Origin: CANKHA01 sp963731585
Lineage (GTDB): Bacteria > Pseudomonadota > Alphaproteobacteria > Rhizobiales > Xanthobacteraceae
Direction: 5' to 3'
DNA: 64,000 nucleotides
NCBI GenBank assembly: GCA_963731585.1
Contig: CAVSWC010000011.1
Location: forward strand, 62,001-126,000
The notes under the pieces were generated by a model. That model saw only the letters and a program-made list of their open reading frames with translations. It had not been told where the DNA came from and did no database searches. Positions 18,472 to 28,983 of the stretch are shown piece after piece. Position 1 is the first letter of the stretch, and each line of letters opens with the position of its first letter. The position numbers and the translations under genes were made by a program.

Positions 18472-19751
18472 TTATCGGCTGAAATATTTCAACGTGCGAT
18501 GGGTCGATGCGGCGATGACTTCATCGACACTGGCTTGCCCATAGACTCCCCGCTCCAGCTCCTTGCCGATCGTCTCCTCGATATCGACCCAAGTCTCCAT
18601 CACCGGAACCGCGCGGATATGCGGGATGACGTCCAGGAACACGCGGCTGTTCCTCGGCGCGGCGTCTGGCGTAAGAAAAGCCAGGGAATTCGCGACCGAC
18701 TTGAGGGAAGGCACCGTCCGTCCGGATTCGGCAACGATCTTCTGGCCTTCGGCCGACATGGCAAACTCGATGAAGGCCCAGGTTGCCGCTTTATTTGCCG
18801 TCTTTGCGGACATGCAAAAAGCGTCGGCGTGCAGAATTCCGGCAGCCTGCTTCCCGCGCGGCAGCGGCGCTACGTCCCAATCGAACCCAGTGATCTCGCG
18901 GTAAGCTGGGACGCCGCGGCGGCTATTTAGAAACATCGCCAGCCGCCCGTTCTGGAAACGGCTCTCGCTGCTTTCCGACTTTTCATGTACGGCGTCAGGC
19001 ATGACCTTATGCTTGACCTGAAGATCTACGAACCACTGCAATGCTTCTTTCGCCGCCGGAGTGTCCAGGGTGAGACGGGTCGGCGTCTTTGGGTTGTCGA
19101 CCAGGTCGCCGCCGTTCTGCCAAATGAAGGGCGCTAGACGGAAGATCGAAGCTTCAGTTCCCAACCCATATTGATCGGCCACGCCGTCGCCGCTGGTATC
19201 TTTCGTCAGAGCTTTCGCGGTTTTGAGGAAGTCGTCCCATGTCCAATCGCTCGCCGGATAGGCAATGCCGGCCTGGTCGAACATTTTTTTATTGTAGTAG
19301 ACCACCAGGCTCGACAAGTTTTGCGGAATGCACATGAGCGATCCCTGCCAATAAAACGGCTCCAGCGCTTCCGGGTAGAAATCCGCTTCCTTGATCATCT
19401 TGCTCTGGGCAAGATAAGGCCCAAGCGGAGTAAGCACGCCGCGCGCGGCAAAGCCCGCGTAACGGCGATAGTTGATCAGTGTGATGTCGGCCGGCGAGCC
19501 CCCGGCAAAATCAGTAGCGAGCCGCCTGCGATAGGCAGTCTGGCTTGGAATATGGGTTAACTCGACCGTGATCCGAGGATTTTGCTGATGAAATGCTGTT
19601 ACCAGATGTTGGTAGGCCTCACGTTCGGCCGGATCGCCGAAAATCATAAACGAGACTCGACCGGCGGCGGGGTTGCGGTTTGGGCAGACAGTCCGCTCGC
19701 CGCGGCGGAGACCAGCATCGCACCGGCCAATATCGTCAATATTTTGCGCAT
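18472..19751 (-). CDS. CUT1-type sugar ABC transporter substrate-binding protein, frameshifted near N-terminus
   Basis: Extracellular solute-binding family 1. From the ATG at 19751 a clear signal peptide is read (MRKILTILAGAMLVSAAASG, cleavage near GLSAQ). Near 19655 a shift moves to the frame that begins FMIFGDPAEREAYQHLVTAF and runs intact to LKYFSR. The body has the family pattern ADITLINYRRYAGFAARG, QNLSSLVVYYNKKMFDQAG and WTWDDFLKTAKAL. It should capture a sugar or sugar-phosphate in the periplasm and deliver it to the two permeases encoded immediately upstream. The ligand cannot be predicted. The open frame continues past the true start in the wrong frame, which hides the signal peptide. 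Confidence 0.88.
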
Positions 19752-19786
19752 TTGTAGCCCCCATTCCGATCATGTAGCCGCAGGCA

Positions 19787-20618
<832 letters not shown>

Positions 20619-20635
<17 letters not shown>

Positions 20636-21536
20636 AACCCCATCCCCTGATCGTTATGAAGACAAGGTACAGCAGCACTGCAACGCTAAAGAAAAGCACG
20701 ATCATCATGGCGGCGGCATCGCCGAAGCGAAAGCGGTCGAATGCCTCTTCGTATACCAGCAACGGCATGAACAAGGTGGCGTAGTAGGGTCCACCGCCGG
20801 TCATTAGATACGCGGCGGTGAAGGTGTTCTGAGCAGTGAGAACGATGTCGCGCACCGTCAGCAAAAGCATCCAAGGCGCGAGCAGAGGGAGCGTGACGAA
20901 ACGAAATAACTGCCACCGGCCGGCTCCGTCGATCGCGCCGGCATCATAATATTCCTGCGGGATGTGGCGCAGCGCCGTCAGCAGCAGCACAAAACCCTCT
21001 CCGATTTGAAAGAGGGACATGATCACCAGTGCCAACAACGCGGTGTTGGGGTTCACGAGCCAGGCAGGCCCGGGCAGCCCCAGAGCGCTCAGCATCAGAT
21101 TCAACGGCCCATATAGCGGGTTGAATATCCAGAGCCAGATAAGCGCATAGGCGACGTCGGGAACCACGGTCGGCAGGAACACGGAGACGCGATAAAGTCC
21201 GGAACCTCGCCGCCGATGGTGCAGCAGCAAGGCTAATGCGAGAGCGCCGAAAATGCGAAGCGGGACTGCCAGGGCGACGAAAAAAAACGAATTGCGCATC
21301 GAGACCTGAAACACCCGCTCGCTGGCGATGTCGCTGAAATTCTGCAACCCCTGCCAGACCGGCGGTGAAAGTGCGTCGTAATCGGTGAATGCGAGAGCGA
21401 CGGTAAATATGACCGGCAAGCCCACCAGAACGGCTGTCCCGATTAAAAAGGGCGACAGCATCAGGGCCAGCCCGGCCCGTAACGGAGCGCCAACAGCGCG
21501 CCGGGCCAACGCGATGCGTGTTGTCTTTGTGTTCAA
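20619..21536 (-). CDS. sugar ABC transporter permease (MalF/UgpA type)
   Basis: 305 residues, six membrane helices, with the EAA-like loop YYDAGAIDGAGRWQLFRFVTL and the typical TGGGPYYATLFMPLLVYEEAF segment of UgpA/LacF-like permeases. It pairs with the following permease to form the membrane channel of the importer. It lies between the ATPase gene (86 bases upstream) and the second permease (17-base overlap). Confidence 0.92.
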
Positions 21537-21622
21537 CGCCGCAGCCTCAGGCGACTAGAAAACCCGTTCATAAAATTATCATCTCCGGATGCTCGCCCCT
21601 GGCGAGGAATGCCCCACAGGGA

Positions 21623-22711
21623 TCAGCGCATCGAACGTTTGTGAATAAGCCGGGTGCCGTTCTCGGCGTCGAACAAATGTATTTGGGCCGGATCGGGAAC
21701 TATCTTGATGGTTTCACCGGGTCTGACTTTTAGGCGGTCGCGGAAAACGCAGACCAATTCTTCCTTCGCATTGGCCTTCACAACGACCTCAGTCTCCGAT
21801 CCCGTCGGCTCCACCACCACGACTTCGACCGGAATTCCTTTCGAAGATATTGCCATATGCTCCGGGCGCGCTCCGTAAGTCACCGGCCTTCCGTCGCTCG
21901 CGGCGGGCGCACGCGCGGTGGGAAGAACCAGTCCACCTCTGGATTTGAACACCGGTTTGCCCTTCGCGGTGCCAAGGACCCCTTGCAGGAAATTCATTGC
22001 CGGTGAACCAATGAAACCGGCAACGAATACATTGGCCGGCTGGTCATAGAGATCAAGCGGAGCCCCGATTTGCTCCACCACGCCGTCGCGCAAGACGACG
22101 ATCTTGTCGGCCAAGGTCATTGCTTCGATCTGATCATGGGTAACGTAGATCGTGGTGGTGTTCAGGCGCTGGTGCAGTTCCTTGATCTCGACCCGCATCG
22201 TCGTCCGGAGTTTCGCATCCAGGTTGGAGAGCGGCTCATCGAACAGAAAGACCTGGGGGTTCCGAACGATGGCGCGTCCCATTGCGACCCGCTGCCGTTG
22301 CCCACCCGAAAGTTGCTTCGGGTAGCGTCCGAGCAGTGATGTGAGTCCTAGAATGCGAGCCGCCTTCTGAACGCCGTCGTCAATGGCTGCCTTGGGCGCG
22401 CCGCGGAGCTTTAGAGAGAATCCCATATTCTCATAGACGGTCATGTGGGGATAGAGCGCGAAGTTTTGAAACACCATCGCGATGTCACGCTCTTTCGGAG
22501 GAATGTCATTGACGACACGGCGGTCAATCTTGATTTCTCCTGCCGTAACGTTTTCCAGTCCTGCGATCATGCGCAACAGTGTGGACTTTCCGCAGCCGGA
22601 CGGGCCCACAAGGACGACAAACTCGCCGTCCTCGACACTCGCATTTACTTCATTGACGACTTTCGTGACGCCGAACAACTTCGTCACATTAGAAAGTTCC
22701 ACGCATGCCAT
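21623..22711 (-). CDS. sugar ABC transporter ATP-binding protein (MalK/UgpC type)
   Basis: 362 residues from MACVELSNVTKLFG at 22711; the open frame extends far upstream but that part is antisense to the haem protein gene. Walker A (GPSGCGKST), Q-loop (MVFQNFALYPHM), signature (LSGGQRQRVAMGRA), Walker B (VFLFDEPLSNLD) and switch His (YVTHDQIEAMTLAD) are all intact. A C-terminal TOBE-like regulatory domain (from ARPEHMAI onward) ends DAENGTRLIHKRS. It powers the two permeases downstream and is first in the operon. Confidence 0.95.
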   Translation of the reverse strand: MACVELSNVTKLFGVTKVVNEVNASVEDGEFVVLVGPSGCGKSTLLRMIAGLENVTAGEIKIDRRVVNDIPPKERDIAMVFQNFALYPHMTVYENMGFSLKLRGAPKAAIDDGVQKAARILGLTSLLGRYPKQLSGGQRQRVAMGRAIVRNPQVFLFDEPLSNLDAKLRTTMRVEIKELHQRLNTTTIYVTHDQIEAMTLADKIVVLRDGVVEQIGAPLDLYDQPANVFVAGFIGSPAMNFLQGVLGTAKGKPVFKSRGGLVLPTARAPAASDGRPVTYGARPEHMAISSKGIPVEVVVVEPTGSETEVVVKANAKEELVCVFRDRLKVRPGETIKIVPDPAQIHLFDAENGTRLIHKRSMR

Positions 22712-22839
22712 AGATTTGCCCCCGGGACCCCGGCTGACTCTGTGCGGCCCCCGTTTCGGAATTAATCGTCTTTCGAGCCTTGGAGCAACCTGCCGGGCTA
22801 ATGCCGCCGGCGAAGGCGATGACAAGATCGGGCGAAAAA

Positions 22840-22861
22840 CGATCTGTCCAGCCTGACGCTG
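22840..22861 (+). repeat. right copy of a 22-bp direct repeat flanking the sugar ABC operon
   Basis: Matches 18420-18441 at 20 of 22 positions, with the first 15 identical. It lies about 130 bases upstream of the ATPase start. Together the two copies bracket the four-gene ABC operon exactly. Confidence 0.5.
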
Positions 22862-22969
22862 ACGCAGGCGTGAAGCCGCGCCCCGTTGACTGCAACTGTC
22901 CGGGGGCGGAAAATCCCTAAATCGGCGCAGAAAACGAAAAGCGCGCCAGATTGACCGGAGAATAGTGCG

Positions 22970-25072
22970 ATGCGCAGGCTTTCCCATGCTTATCTTGCCA
23001 TAATGCTGGCGGCCGGGTTGGCTGCTCTTTCCCCTTGGCTCGCGCATGCGCAGCAGGTGGGCGAGAAAGACATCGGCGGGGTCGTGACCGGACCGAGCGG
23101 GCCGGAAGCCGGGGTCTGGGTGATCGCAGAGACCAGCGATCTGCCGACGCGCTATTCCAAGATCGTCGTTACCGACGATCAGGGCCGCTACCTCGTTCCC
23201 GATCTGCCGAAGGCGAATTACCGCGTCTGGGTTCGCGGCTACGGGCTCGTGGATTCGGACAAGACCGCCGGTGAGCCGGGCAAGACCGTCAATATCACAG
23301 CAGCCAAGGCGCCGAACCCGACCACCGAGGCGAAGGTTTATCCCGCCGCCTATTGGTACTCGATGATGAAGCTGCCAAACAAAGACGAATTGCCGGAGAA
23401 GGTGACGATCGAGCGCTACCTCAACGGCATGAAGAACAATGGCTGCGTCGGCTGCCACCAGATGGGCAACCTCGCCACCCGCACGATCCCATCCGCCCTC
23501 GGCGAATTCAAATCTTCGGAAGAGGCCTGGATGCGCCGGCTCGCGTCCGGCCAGGCCGGCGCGAATATGGTCAATGCGATAGCGGGCGAGCTTGGCGGGG
23601 TGCCGTTCCGGTTCTTCGCCGACTGGAGCGACCGTATCGCCGCCGGCGAGGTGCCGGAGACAAAGCCGCAGCGTCCGCAGGGTGTGGAGCGCAATGTAGT
23701 CGCCACCGTGCGCGACTGGCTCGATGACAAACATTATCTGCACGATTTGAGCGGCACCGACCGGCGCAAACCGACGGTGAACGGCTATGGGCCGTGGTAT
23801 GGCGCGCCCGAACTCTCTACCGACAACATGCCGATCTTCGATCCGAAGACCAACACCGCGACGATCCACAAATTGCCGGTACGCGACGCCGATACGCCGA
23901 GTGAGGACCGCACCGCGCCGGCGCAGCCGTCACCTTATTGGGGCGACGAGCGCATCTGGGACAGCAAAGCCAACGTCCATAATCCGATGCTGGATGACAA
24001 AGGGCTGGTCTGGCTGGCCGCGCGTGTGCGCGCAAACAAGAATCCCGATTTCTGCAAGCAGGGTTCGAACCATCCCTCCGCCAAGCTCACGCCAAATGAC
24101 ACCGCTGGCCGTCATCTCTCGGTATTCGATCCCAAAACCAAGGAATACAAATTCGTCGATACCTGCTTCTCCACCCATCACCTGCAATTCGCCTATAACG
24201 ATCCCAACAACATCTTGTGGACCAGCGGGGGCGGGCCCGTCGTTGGCTGGCTGAACACCAAGATGTTCCTCGAGACCGGCGACGCGGCGAAGTCGCAAGG
24301 CTGGACCGCGCTCGTCCTCGACACCAATGGCAACGGCAAGCGCGACGAGGGCTATGTCGAAGGCAATGCGCCGGTGGATCCCACCAAAGACAAGCGCGTG
24401 ACGACAGGTTTTTACGCTGTCATGCCGAGCCCGATCGATAACTCGGTCTGGGGTTCCTACCGCGCGCACCCCGGCGCGGTGTTGCGTCTCAATCCCGGCG
24501 CCAACCCGCCCGCAACGGCGCTGGCTGAGGTTTATAACGTCCCTCTGCCCGGCTATGGCATGCGCGGCGCCGATATCGACCGCAAGGGCGTGGTTTGGTC
24601 GTCGCTGGCTAGCGGGCATCTTGGGAGTTTCGATCGCAGCAAATGCAAAGGGCCGCTCAACGGCCCGGCCGCGACCGGCAATCATTGTCCCGAAGGCTGG
24701 TCATTTTTCCAGTTCCCCGGACCCGGGTTCAAAGGCATTGGCGAGAACAGCGTGGAGTCGAGTTACTACACCTGGGTCGATCAGTGGAACACGTCCGGGC
24801 TCGGCGAGGATGTGCCGATCGCCACCGCCAATCTGTTCGATGGCGTGCATGCGCTGGTCGAGGGCAAATTCGTCACGCTGCGGGTCCCTTATCCGCTTGG
24901 CTTCTATGCCAAGGGCCTGGAAGGGCGCATCGATGATTCCAATGCCGGCTGGAAGGGCAGAGGCTTGTGGGTGACGAGCGGCGACCGCACGCCGTGGCAC
25001 ATGGAAGGCGGCAAGGGCAATAAACCCTTGATCGTCCATTTCCAGGTCCGTCCGAATCCGCTGGCAAACTAG
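22970..25072 (+). CDS. large secreted protein with carboxypeptidase-regulatory-like domain, c-type haem site and beta-propeller-like body
   Basis: 700 residues. A signal peptide (cleavage near LAHAQQVG) is followed by a CarboxypepD_reg-like beta-sandwich (about residues 35-105; GVWVIAETSDLPTRYSKIV, DDQGRYLVPDLPKANYRVWV). A haem c motif comes at about residues 159-163 (NNGCVGCHQMGN), in a small helical cytochrome-like segment. The C-terminal ~450 residues contain repeated Trp/Asp/Gly blades such as IFDPKTNTATIH, VFDPKTKEYKFVD and DRKGVVWSSLASGHLGSFD, resembling streptogramin-lyase-type propellers. Homologues occur in Bradyrhizobium relatives as uncharacterised proteins. A periplasmic redox role is inferred from the haem; the substrate is unknown. 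It converges with the deacetylase gene, the stops overlapping by 4 bases. Confidence 0.82.
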   Translation: MRRLSHAYLAIMLAAGLAALSPWLAHAQQVGEKDIGGVVTGPSGPEAGVWVIAETSDLPTRYSKIVVTDDQGRYLVPDLPKANYRVWVRGYGLVDSDKTAGEPGKTVNITAAKAPNPTTEAKVYPAAYWYSMMKLPNKDELPEKVTIERYLNGMKNNGCVGCHQMGNLATRTIPSALGEFKSSEEAWMRRLASGQAGANMVNAIAGELGGVPFRFFADWSDRIAAGEVPETKPQRPQGVERNVVATVRDWLDDKHYLHDLSGTDRRKPTVNGYGPWYGAPELSTDNMPIFDPKTNTATIHKLPVRDADTPSEDRTAPAQPSPYWGDERIWDSKANVHNPMLDDKGLVWLAARVRANKNPDFCKQGSNHPSAKLTPNDTAGRHLSVFDPKTKEYKFVDTCFSTHHLQFAYNDPNNILWTSGGGPVVGWLNTKMFLETGDAAKSQGWTALVLDTNGNGKRDEGYVEGNAPVDPTKDKRVTTGFYAVMPSPIDNSVWGSYRAHPGAVLRLNPGANPPATALAEVYNVPLPGYGMRGADIDRKGVVWSSLASGHLGSFDRSKCKGPLNGPAATGNHCPEGWSFFQFPGPGFKGIGENSVESSYYTWVDQWNTSGLGEDVPIATANLFDGVHALVEGKFVTLRVPYPLGFYAKGLEGRIDDSNAGWKGRGLWVTSGDRTPWHMEGGKGNKPLIVHFQVRPNPLAN

Positions 25073-26376
25073 AACGAGTAAAGCGAACGCAGCCTGTCCG
25101 GCGCGACTTTATCGTTCAGACTTAATTGATGGCCAACCGGCGGCTTCTTGCATCGCGGATAGTATGCGCTCGCGTCAACGGCTCGGCATGCATTTGCACT
25201 GCGCTTGGCAGCTTTGCCAGGCGCAGCGGCCTTCTTCCTCATCGGCTCCGCCTCACGCAGCGGCTTGGCGAGCGGCCAGTCCGTATCCTCTGCTGAAGTA
25301 AGCGACGCAAGGCGAAACTGGCCCGGCCAGTCCCGGTCCGTGCCGGCTGCCGATCGCGTCATATCATCGGGTACCGCGGCATTGTCTTCTTCCGTCCAGA
25401 CGCCGGGCGGCAAACGGAAATCCTCGCCGGCCGCCGCCATCACATGCCGCACTTCAGAAGCCGGCGTGAAAGCCGCGATCGGCTTTGCAGCCAAATCCAG
25501 GCTAAGCTTGCTCGGCACCGGCCGTTTCGGGTCGATGTCGCCCTCCGCGATGACGACGGGCGAGCGTTTGTAACCATGGGCGGCCCAGTGCCGCGGCTCG
25601 CTATAGGTCTTCGGCCGGCCAGGCGTGGCAGGAACCACATGCACCACACGGAAGCCGCGCTCCTTCAGTCCCCTTAATATCTTCGGCATCGCCAGCGCGG
25701 TGGCGGGATGAATGTCATGCAGGAGCAGGATGCCCCTGCCTCGGGCCTCGAGACGGCGCAGCGCACGGGTAGCGATATCGTCGGCGGTGATGCCGCGATG
25801 CCAGTCGTCGGCGACGAGATCGACGCTCCAGGTCACCAGCGCACGCGAAGCCAGCACGTTTTCTACCGGGCTTGAACGCAAGAGTCCGGGAATACGGAAA
25901 AACGGGGCGAGCTGGCCTTGCTCCCCGAGCGCGGCTTTCACCAGGTTGATGCCGCCGTCGATCTCACGTTCCGCGTTCGCGAGCGGCATGCTGTCAAAGG
26001 TGAGCGGATGGCTGCGGCTATGGGTGCCGACGGTGTGGCCTTCTCTCTGGATGCGGCGGGTGAGCTCGGGATTGCTCTGCGCCATCGTTCCCACAAGGAA
26101 ATAGGTCGCCTTCACGCATTCGGCCGCAAGCAGATCGAGGATCCGGTTGGTGTAAGGCCCGAGCGGACCATCGTCGAAGGTGAGCACCACCTCGCGGTCC
26201 GCCAGCGGCAGCGTCTCGCTATATTGCTGAGCGCCCAGCCGCGGATGCGACGTATTATCGATCACCAGGGTGCGGCTGGTTCCCAAAACATTCGGTTTTG
26301 TGCATTCCGCCGCCAGCGCGGAAGAAACGGTCACGCAAAACGCAAACGCATACGCAATGGCCGTGATCCGGCGCAT
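25069..26376 (-). CDS. secreted polysaccharide deacetylase (NodB-like), long C-terminal extension
   Basis: 435 residues. A signal peptide (MRRITAIAYAFAFCVTVSSA) leads into a carbohydrate esterase family 4 domain: TFDDGP carries the catalytic and metal Asp residues, HSRSHP gives the metal His pair, and RIPGLLRSSP, DLVADDWH and LLLHDIHP are the later motifs. The domain ends near VVHVVPAT. About 170 further residues are rich in Pro, Ala and charged residues and have no recognised domain; they may anchor the enzyme or be disordered. It removes N- or O-acetyl groups from a polysaccharide or peptidoglycan. A second deacetylase lies 154 bases upstream on the same strand. Confidence 0.9.
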   Translation of the reverse strand: MRRITAIAYAFAFCVTVSSALAAECTKPNVLGTSRTLVIDNTSHPRLGAQQYSETLPLADREVVLTFDDGPLGPYTNRILDLLAAECVKATYFLVGTMAQSNPELTRRIQREGHTVGTHSRSHPLTFDSMPLANAEREIDGGINLVKAALGEQGQLAPFFRIPGLLRSSPVENVLASRALVTWSVDLVADDWHRGITADDIATRALRRLEARGRGILLLHDIHPATALAMPKILRGLKERGFRVVHVVPATPGRPKTYSEPRHWAAHGYKRSPVVIAEGDIDPKRPVPSKLSLDLAAKPIAAFTPASEVRHVMAAAGEDFRLPPGVWTEEDNAAVPDDMTRSAAGTDRDWPGQFRLASLTSAEDTDWPLAKPLREAEPMRKKAAAPGKAAKRSANACRAVDASAYYPRCKKPPVGHQLSLNDKVAPDRLRSLYSF

Positions 26377-26530
26377 ATCCCGTAATCCCCCTGCGACGGA
26401 CTTGGGAAATGTTCCCCCCGTGCCCTCAGTCCCCTAAATTACAAACTAGCACCTTAACGACGCGTTAGGCCTCAAGCCCCAGGCCTATTGATTGCCAACT
26501 GATTTTTTCACGGGCGGTGTTGCAAATAAG

Positions 26531-27319
26531 TCAATTAACTGTGGCGGCCGGCACGACATGCACCACGCGGTAGCCGTGGCGCTTTAGCTCGCGCAAGAAG
26601 GCTGGCAGCATTGCTGCAGTCTGCGCCTTGGTGTCGTGAAACAGCAAGATCCCGCCGCCGGTAACGTTAAGCCGGCTCATCACCAGCGCAAGCTCGTCGG
26701 CGGGGGTCATTGGATTCCAGTCGCTGGCCCAGAGGTCGGCGCCAAAAACCACGATCCCGCGTTGCTTCAGCCGGTCGAGCAGCGCGGGAGATGAGGCAAA
26801 GCCGGGAAAGCGGAAGAACGGCGTTACCGGGTACAATCCGGTCCGGCCGGAAACTGCCGTTTCCACCGCCGCGATGCCGCGGTCGATGTCCGCCTCGGCG
26901 GCACCGAACGAAAGCCGGGCCAGCACCGGATGAGAAAAGCTGTGATGCGCGACCGTGTGGCCTTCCGCAGCTTCACGGCGCACCAGCTTCGGGTGGCTCG
27001 CCGCGTTGCGCCCGAGAAGGAAGAACGTCGCCCTGACGCATTCGTGCCGCAACGCGTCGAGCACGCGTTCGGTGGGGCCGGGCCAGGGGCCATCATCAAA
27101 AGTGAGCACAACCTCCTTGCGCGCGAGCGGCAAGGTGGTGCGGAAATGCTTGTGGCCGACGTGCGGCGTGGTTGCCGCCTTCACCGCCAGCACGCGTTCG
27201 GTGCCGAGCGCATCGGGGTTGCCTGGGCAGGGCGCTGCTGCAGCGGCAACGCCGGTCGCGGCGAAAAACGCAAGCCACAAGAAGCCTCGAGACAAGCTCC
27301 GGAAGACGCTTCGAATCAT
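26531..27319 (-). CDS. secreted polysaccharide deacetylase (NodB-like)
   Basis: 262 residues from MIRSVFRSLSRGFLWLAF at 27319, preceded by a G-rich ribosome-binding region. After the signal peptide (cleavage near VAAAAAP) the CE4 domain has TFDDGP, HSFSHP, RFPGFASSP, DLWASDWNP and LLFHDTKAQ, all catalytic motifs present. It shares with its neighbour the leader region LG(T)xR(T/V)L and the tail RVVHVVPA, so the two are paralogues; this one lacks the long C-terminal extension. Target polysaccharide unknown. Confidence 0.9.
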   Translation of the reverse strand: MIRSVFRSLSRGFLWLAFFAATGVAAAAAPCPGNPDALGTERVLAVKAATTPHVGHKHFRTTLPLARKEVVLTFDDGPWPGPTERVLDALRHECVRATFFLLGRNAASHPKLVRREAAEGHTVAHHSFSHPVLARLSFGAAEADIDRGIAAVETAVSGRTGLYPVTPFFRFPGFASSPALLDRLKQRGIVVFGADLWASDWNPMTPADELALVMSRLNVTGGGILLFHDTKAQTAAMLPAFLRELKRHGYRVVHVVPAATVN

Positions 27320-27454
27320 TGCCCCCGCCCCTCGCAGTGACAGCAATTGACCCCGGACCAGTCCGCCGCGCAAGGGTGCATTCTTGATTGCACCCCTATA
27401 GGGCCGGAGCGTACAAACGGCGCGGGACCTTCCATTTTTTTTGGGATACGCGGC

Positions 27455-28858
27455 ATGGATGAGGAGCCTGACAACACAGTCATGCCGGCCGACTCGCTAC
27501 GCAACGAACGCGGCGAGATCCGTCCAGAATTCGTCGAGCAGGTCACAGCCACGATCGAGGCAGCAGATGCGCCAGGGCTCCGCGCACTCGCGGGCGATCT
27601 GCATGAAGCCGACATGGGCGATCTCCTGGAAGCGCTCGACGCTGAGCATCGGCCGCTTCTGATTGAGCTGATGGGGCCGGAGTTCGACTTCACTGCGCTG
27701 ACGGAAGTCGATGTCACGGTACGCGAGGACATCCTTGAGGAATTGCCGGCGGAGACCGTCGCCGAGGGCGTGCGCGATCTGGATTCTGACGATGCCGTCG
27801 AGATCCTGGAGGACCTTGCGAAGGAAGACCAGGCCGAGATCCTGGAGCAACTGCCCGCCGGCGAGCGCGTCGCGATTGCGCGCGGCCTGGATTATCCGGA
27901 GGATTCCGCGGGCCGGCGGATGCAGACGGAGATCATCGCCGTGCCGCCATTCTGGACCGTCGGGCAAACCATCGATCACATGCGCGAGACGCCCGACCTG
28001 CCGGACCGTTTCTTCGATGTTTATGTCGTCGATCCCGCGCATCGTTTTCTCGGCGCGGTCCCGCTTGACCGGCTGCTGCGCGCCAAGCGGCCCGTGCTTA
28101 TGTCGGAGTTGATGGAGGAAGACCGCCGCCTGGTGCATGCCAACGACGACCAAGAGGGAGTTGCGCGCCTGTTCGAGCGTTACAATCTTGCCGCGGTGCC
28201 GGTAGTCGATGCAGGCGACCGGCTGGTCGGCGTCATCACGCATGACGACATTGTGGACGTGATTGAGGAGGAGGCCGAGGAGGACATCAAGGCGCTCGGC
28301 GGCGTCAGCGGTGAAGAAGAATTGTCCGACACGGTCGCCACCATCGCCAAGGGACGGTTTCTCTGGCTGTTTGCCAATCTGTTGACCGCGCTTGCCGCCT
28401 CGTGGGTGATCTCCCGCTTCCAAGGCTCGATCGAGAAGATGGTGTCGCTCGCCGTGCTGATGCCGATCGTGGCCAGCATGGGCGGTAATGCCGGAACCCA
28501 AACCATGACCGTAGCGGTGCGCGCGCTCGCCACCCGCGAACTAAGCAGTGCCAATGTCGGACGGGTGGTACGGCGCGAACTGCTCGTCGGGCTGATCAAC
28601 GGGCTCTGCTTCGCAGTTATCCTGGGTGTCGTGGCCGTGGCGTGGTTCCAGGTCGGCGACCTCGGCGTGGTGATCGGGCTCGCCATGATCTGCGTGCTGA
28701 CCGCGGCAGCGTTCGGCGGCATCATTATTCCGCTGTTGCTGTCGCGACTTGGGGTCGATCCCGCCGTTTCGTCCGGACCCTTTGTAACCACCATCACCGA
28801 TGTGGTCGGCTTCTTTGCCTTTTTGGGCATCGCCACGCTCTGGTTCGGATTGCGCTAG
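27455..28858 (+). CDS. mgtE: magnesium transporter MgtE
   Basis: 467 residues starting MDEEPDNTVMPADS; longer in-frame starts overlap the divergent deacetylase. The N-terminal Mg-sensing superhelix (acidic, DLHEADMGDLLEALD) is followed by a tandem CBS pair (VPPFWTVGQTIDHM to HDDIVDVIEEEAEED). A five-helix membrane domain comes last, with the pore signature MPIVASMGGNAGTQTMTVAVR. The CBS and N domains close the channel when cytoplasmic Mg is high. No magnesium riboswitch is recognisable in the short upstream gap. Confidence 0.94.
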   Translation: MDEEPDNTVMPADSLRNERGEIRPEFVEQVTATIEAADAPGLRALAGDLHEADMGDLLEALDAEHRPLLIELMGPEFDFTALTEVDVTVREDILEELPAETVAEGVRDLDSDDAVEILEDLAKEDQAEILEQLPAGERVAIARGLDYPEDSAGRRMQTEIIAVPPFWTVGQTIDHMRETPDLPDRFFDVYVVDPAHRFLGAVPLDRLLRAKRPVLMSELMEEDRRLVHANDDQEGVARLFERYNLAAVPVVDAGDRLVGVITHDDIVDVIEEEAEEDIKALGGVSGEEELSDTVATIAKGRFLWLFANLLTALAASWVISRFQGSIEKMVSLAVLMPIVASMGGNAGTQTMTVAVRALATRELSSANVGRVVRRELLVGLINGLCFAVILGVVAVAWFQVGDLGVVIGLAMICVLTAAAFGGIIIPLLLSRLGVDPAVSSGPFVTTITDVVGFFAFLGIATLWFGLR

Positions 28859-28983
28859 CAAAAGCGCCCGGTTGGGCAGCCCGAGACATGGCATTAACCC
28901 TGTTTCCCCATACGGCATTAACCATTCCCGCCTAGCCTCTGCGTCAAGCGGCTTGCGTTGCGTGTGGTCGGTGCGGGTGTTGC

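Noticed and set aside
21623..23869. A 748-codon ABC ATPase with a large N-terminal domain
   Set aside because: The upstream part is the complement of the haem-protein gene. The ATPase begins normally at 22711.
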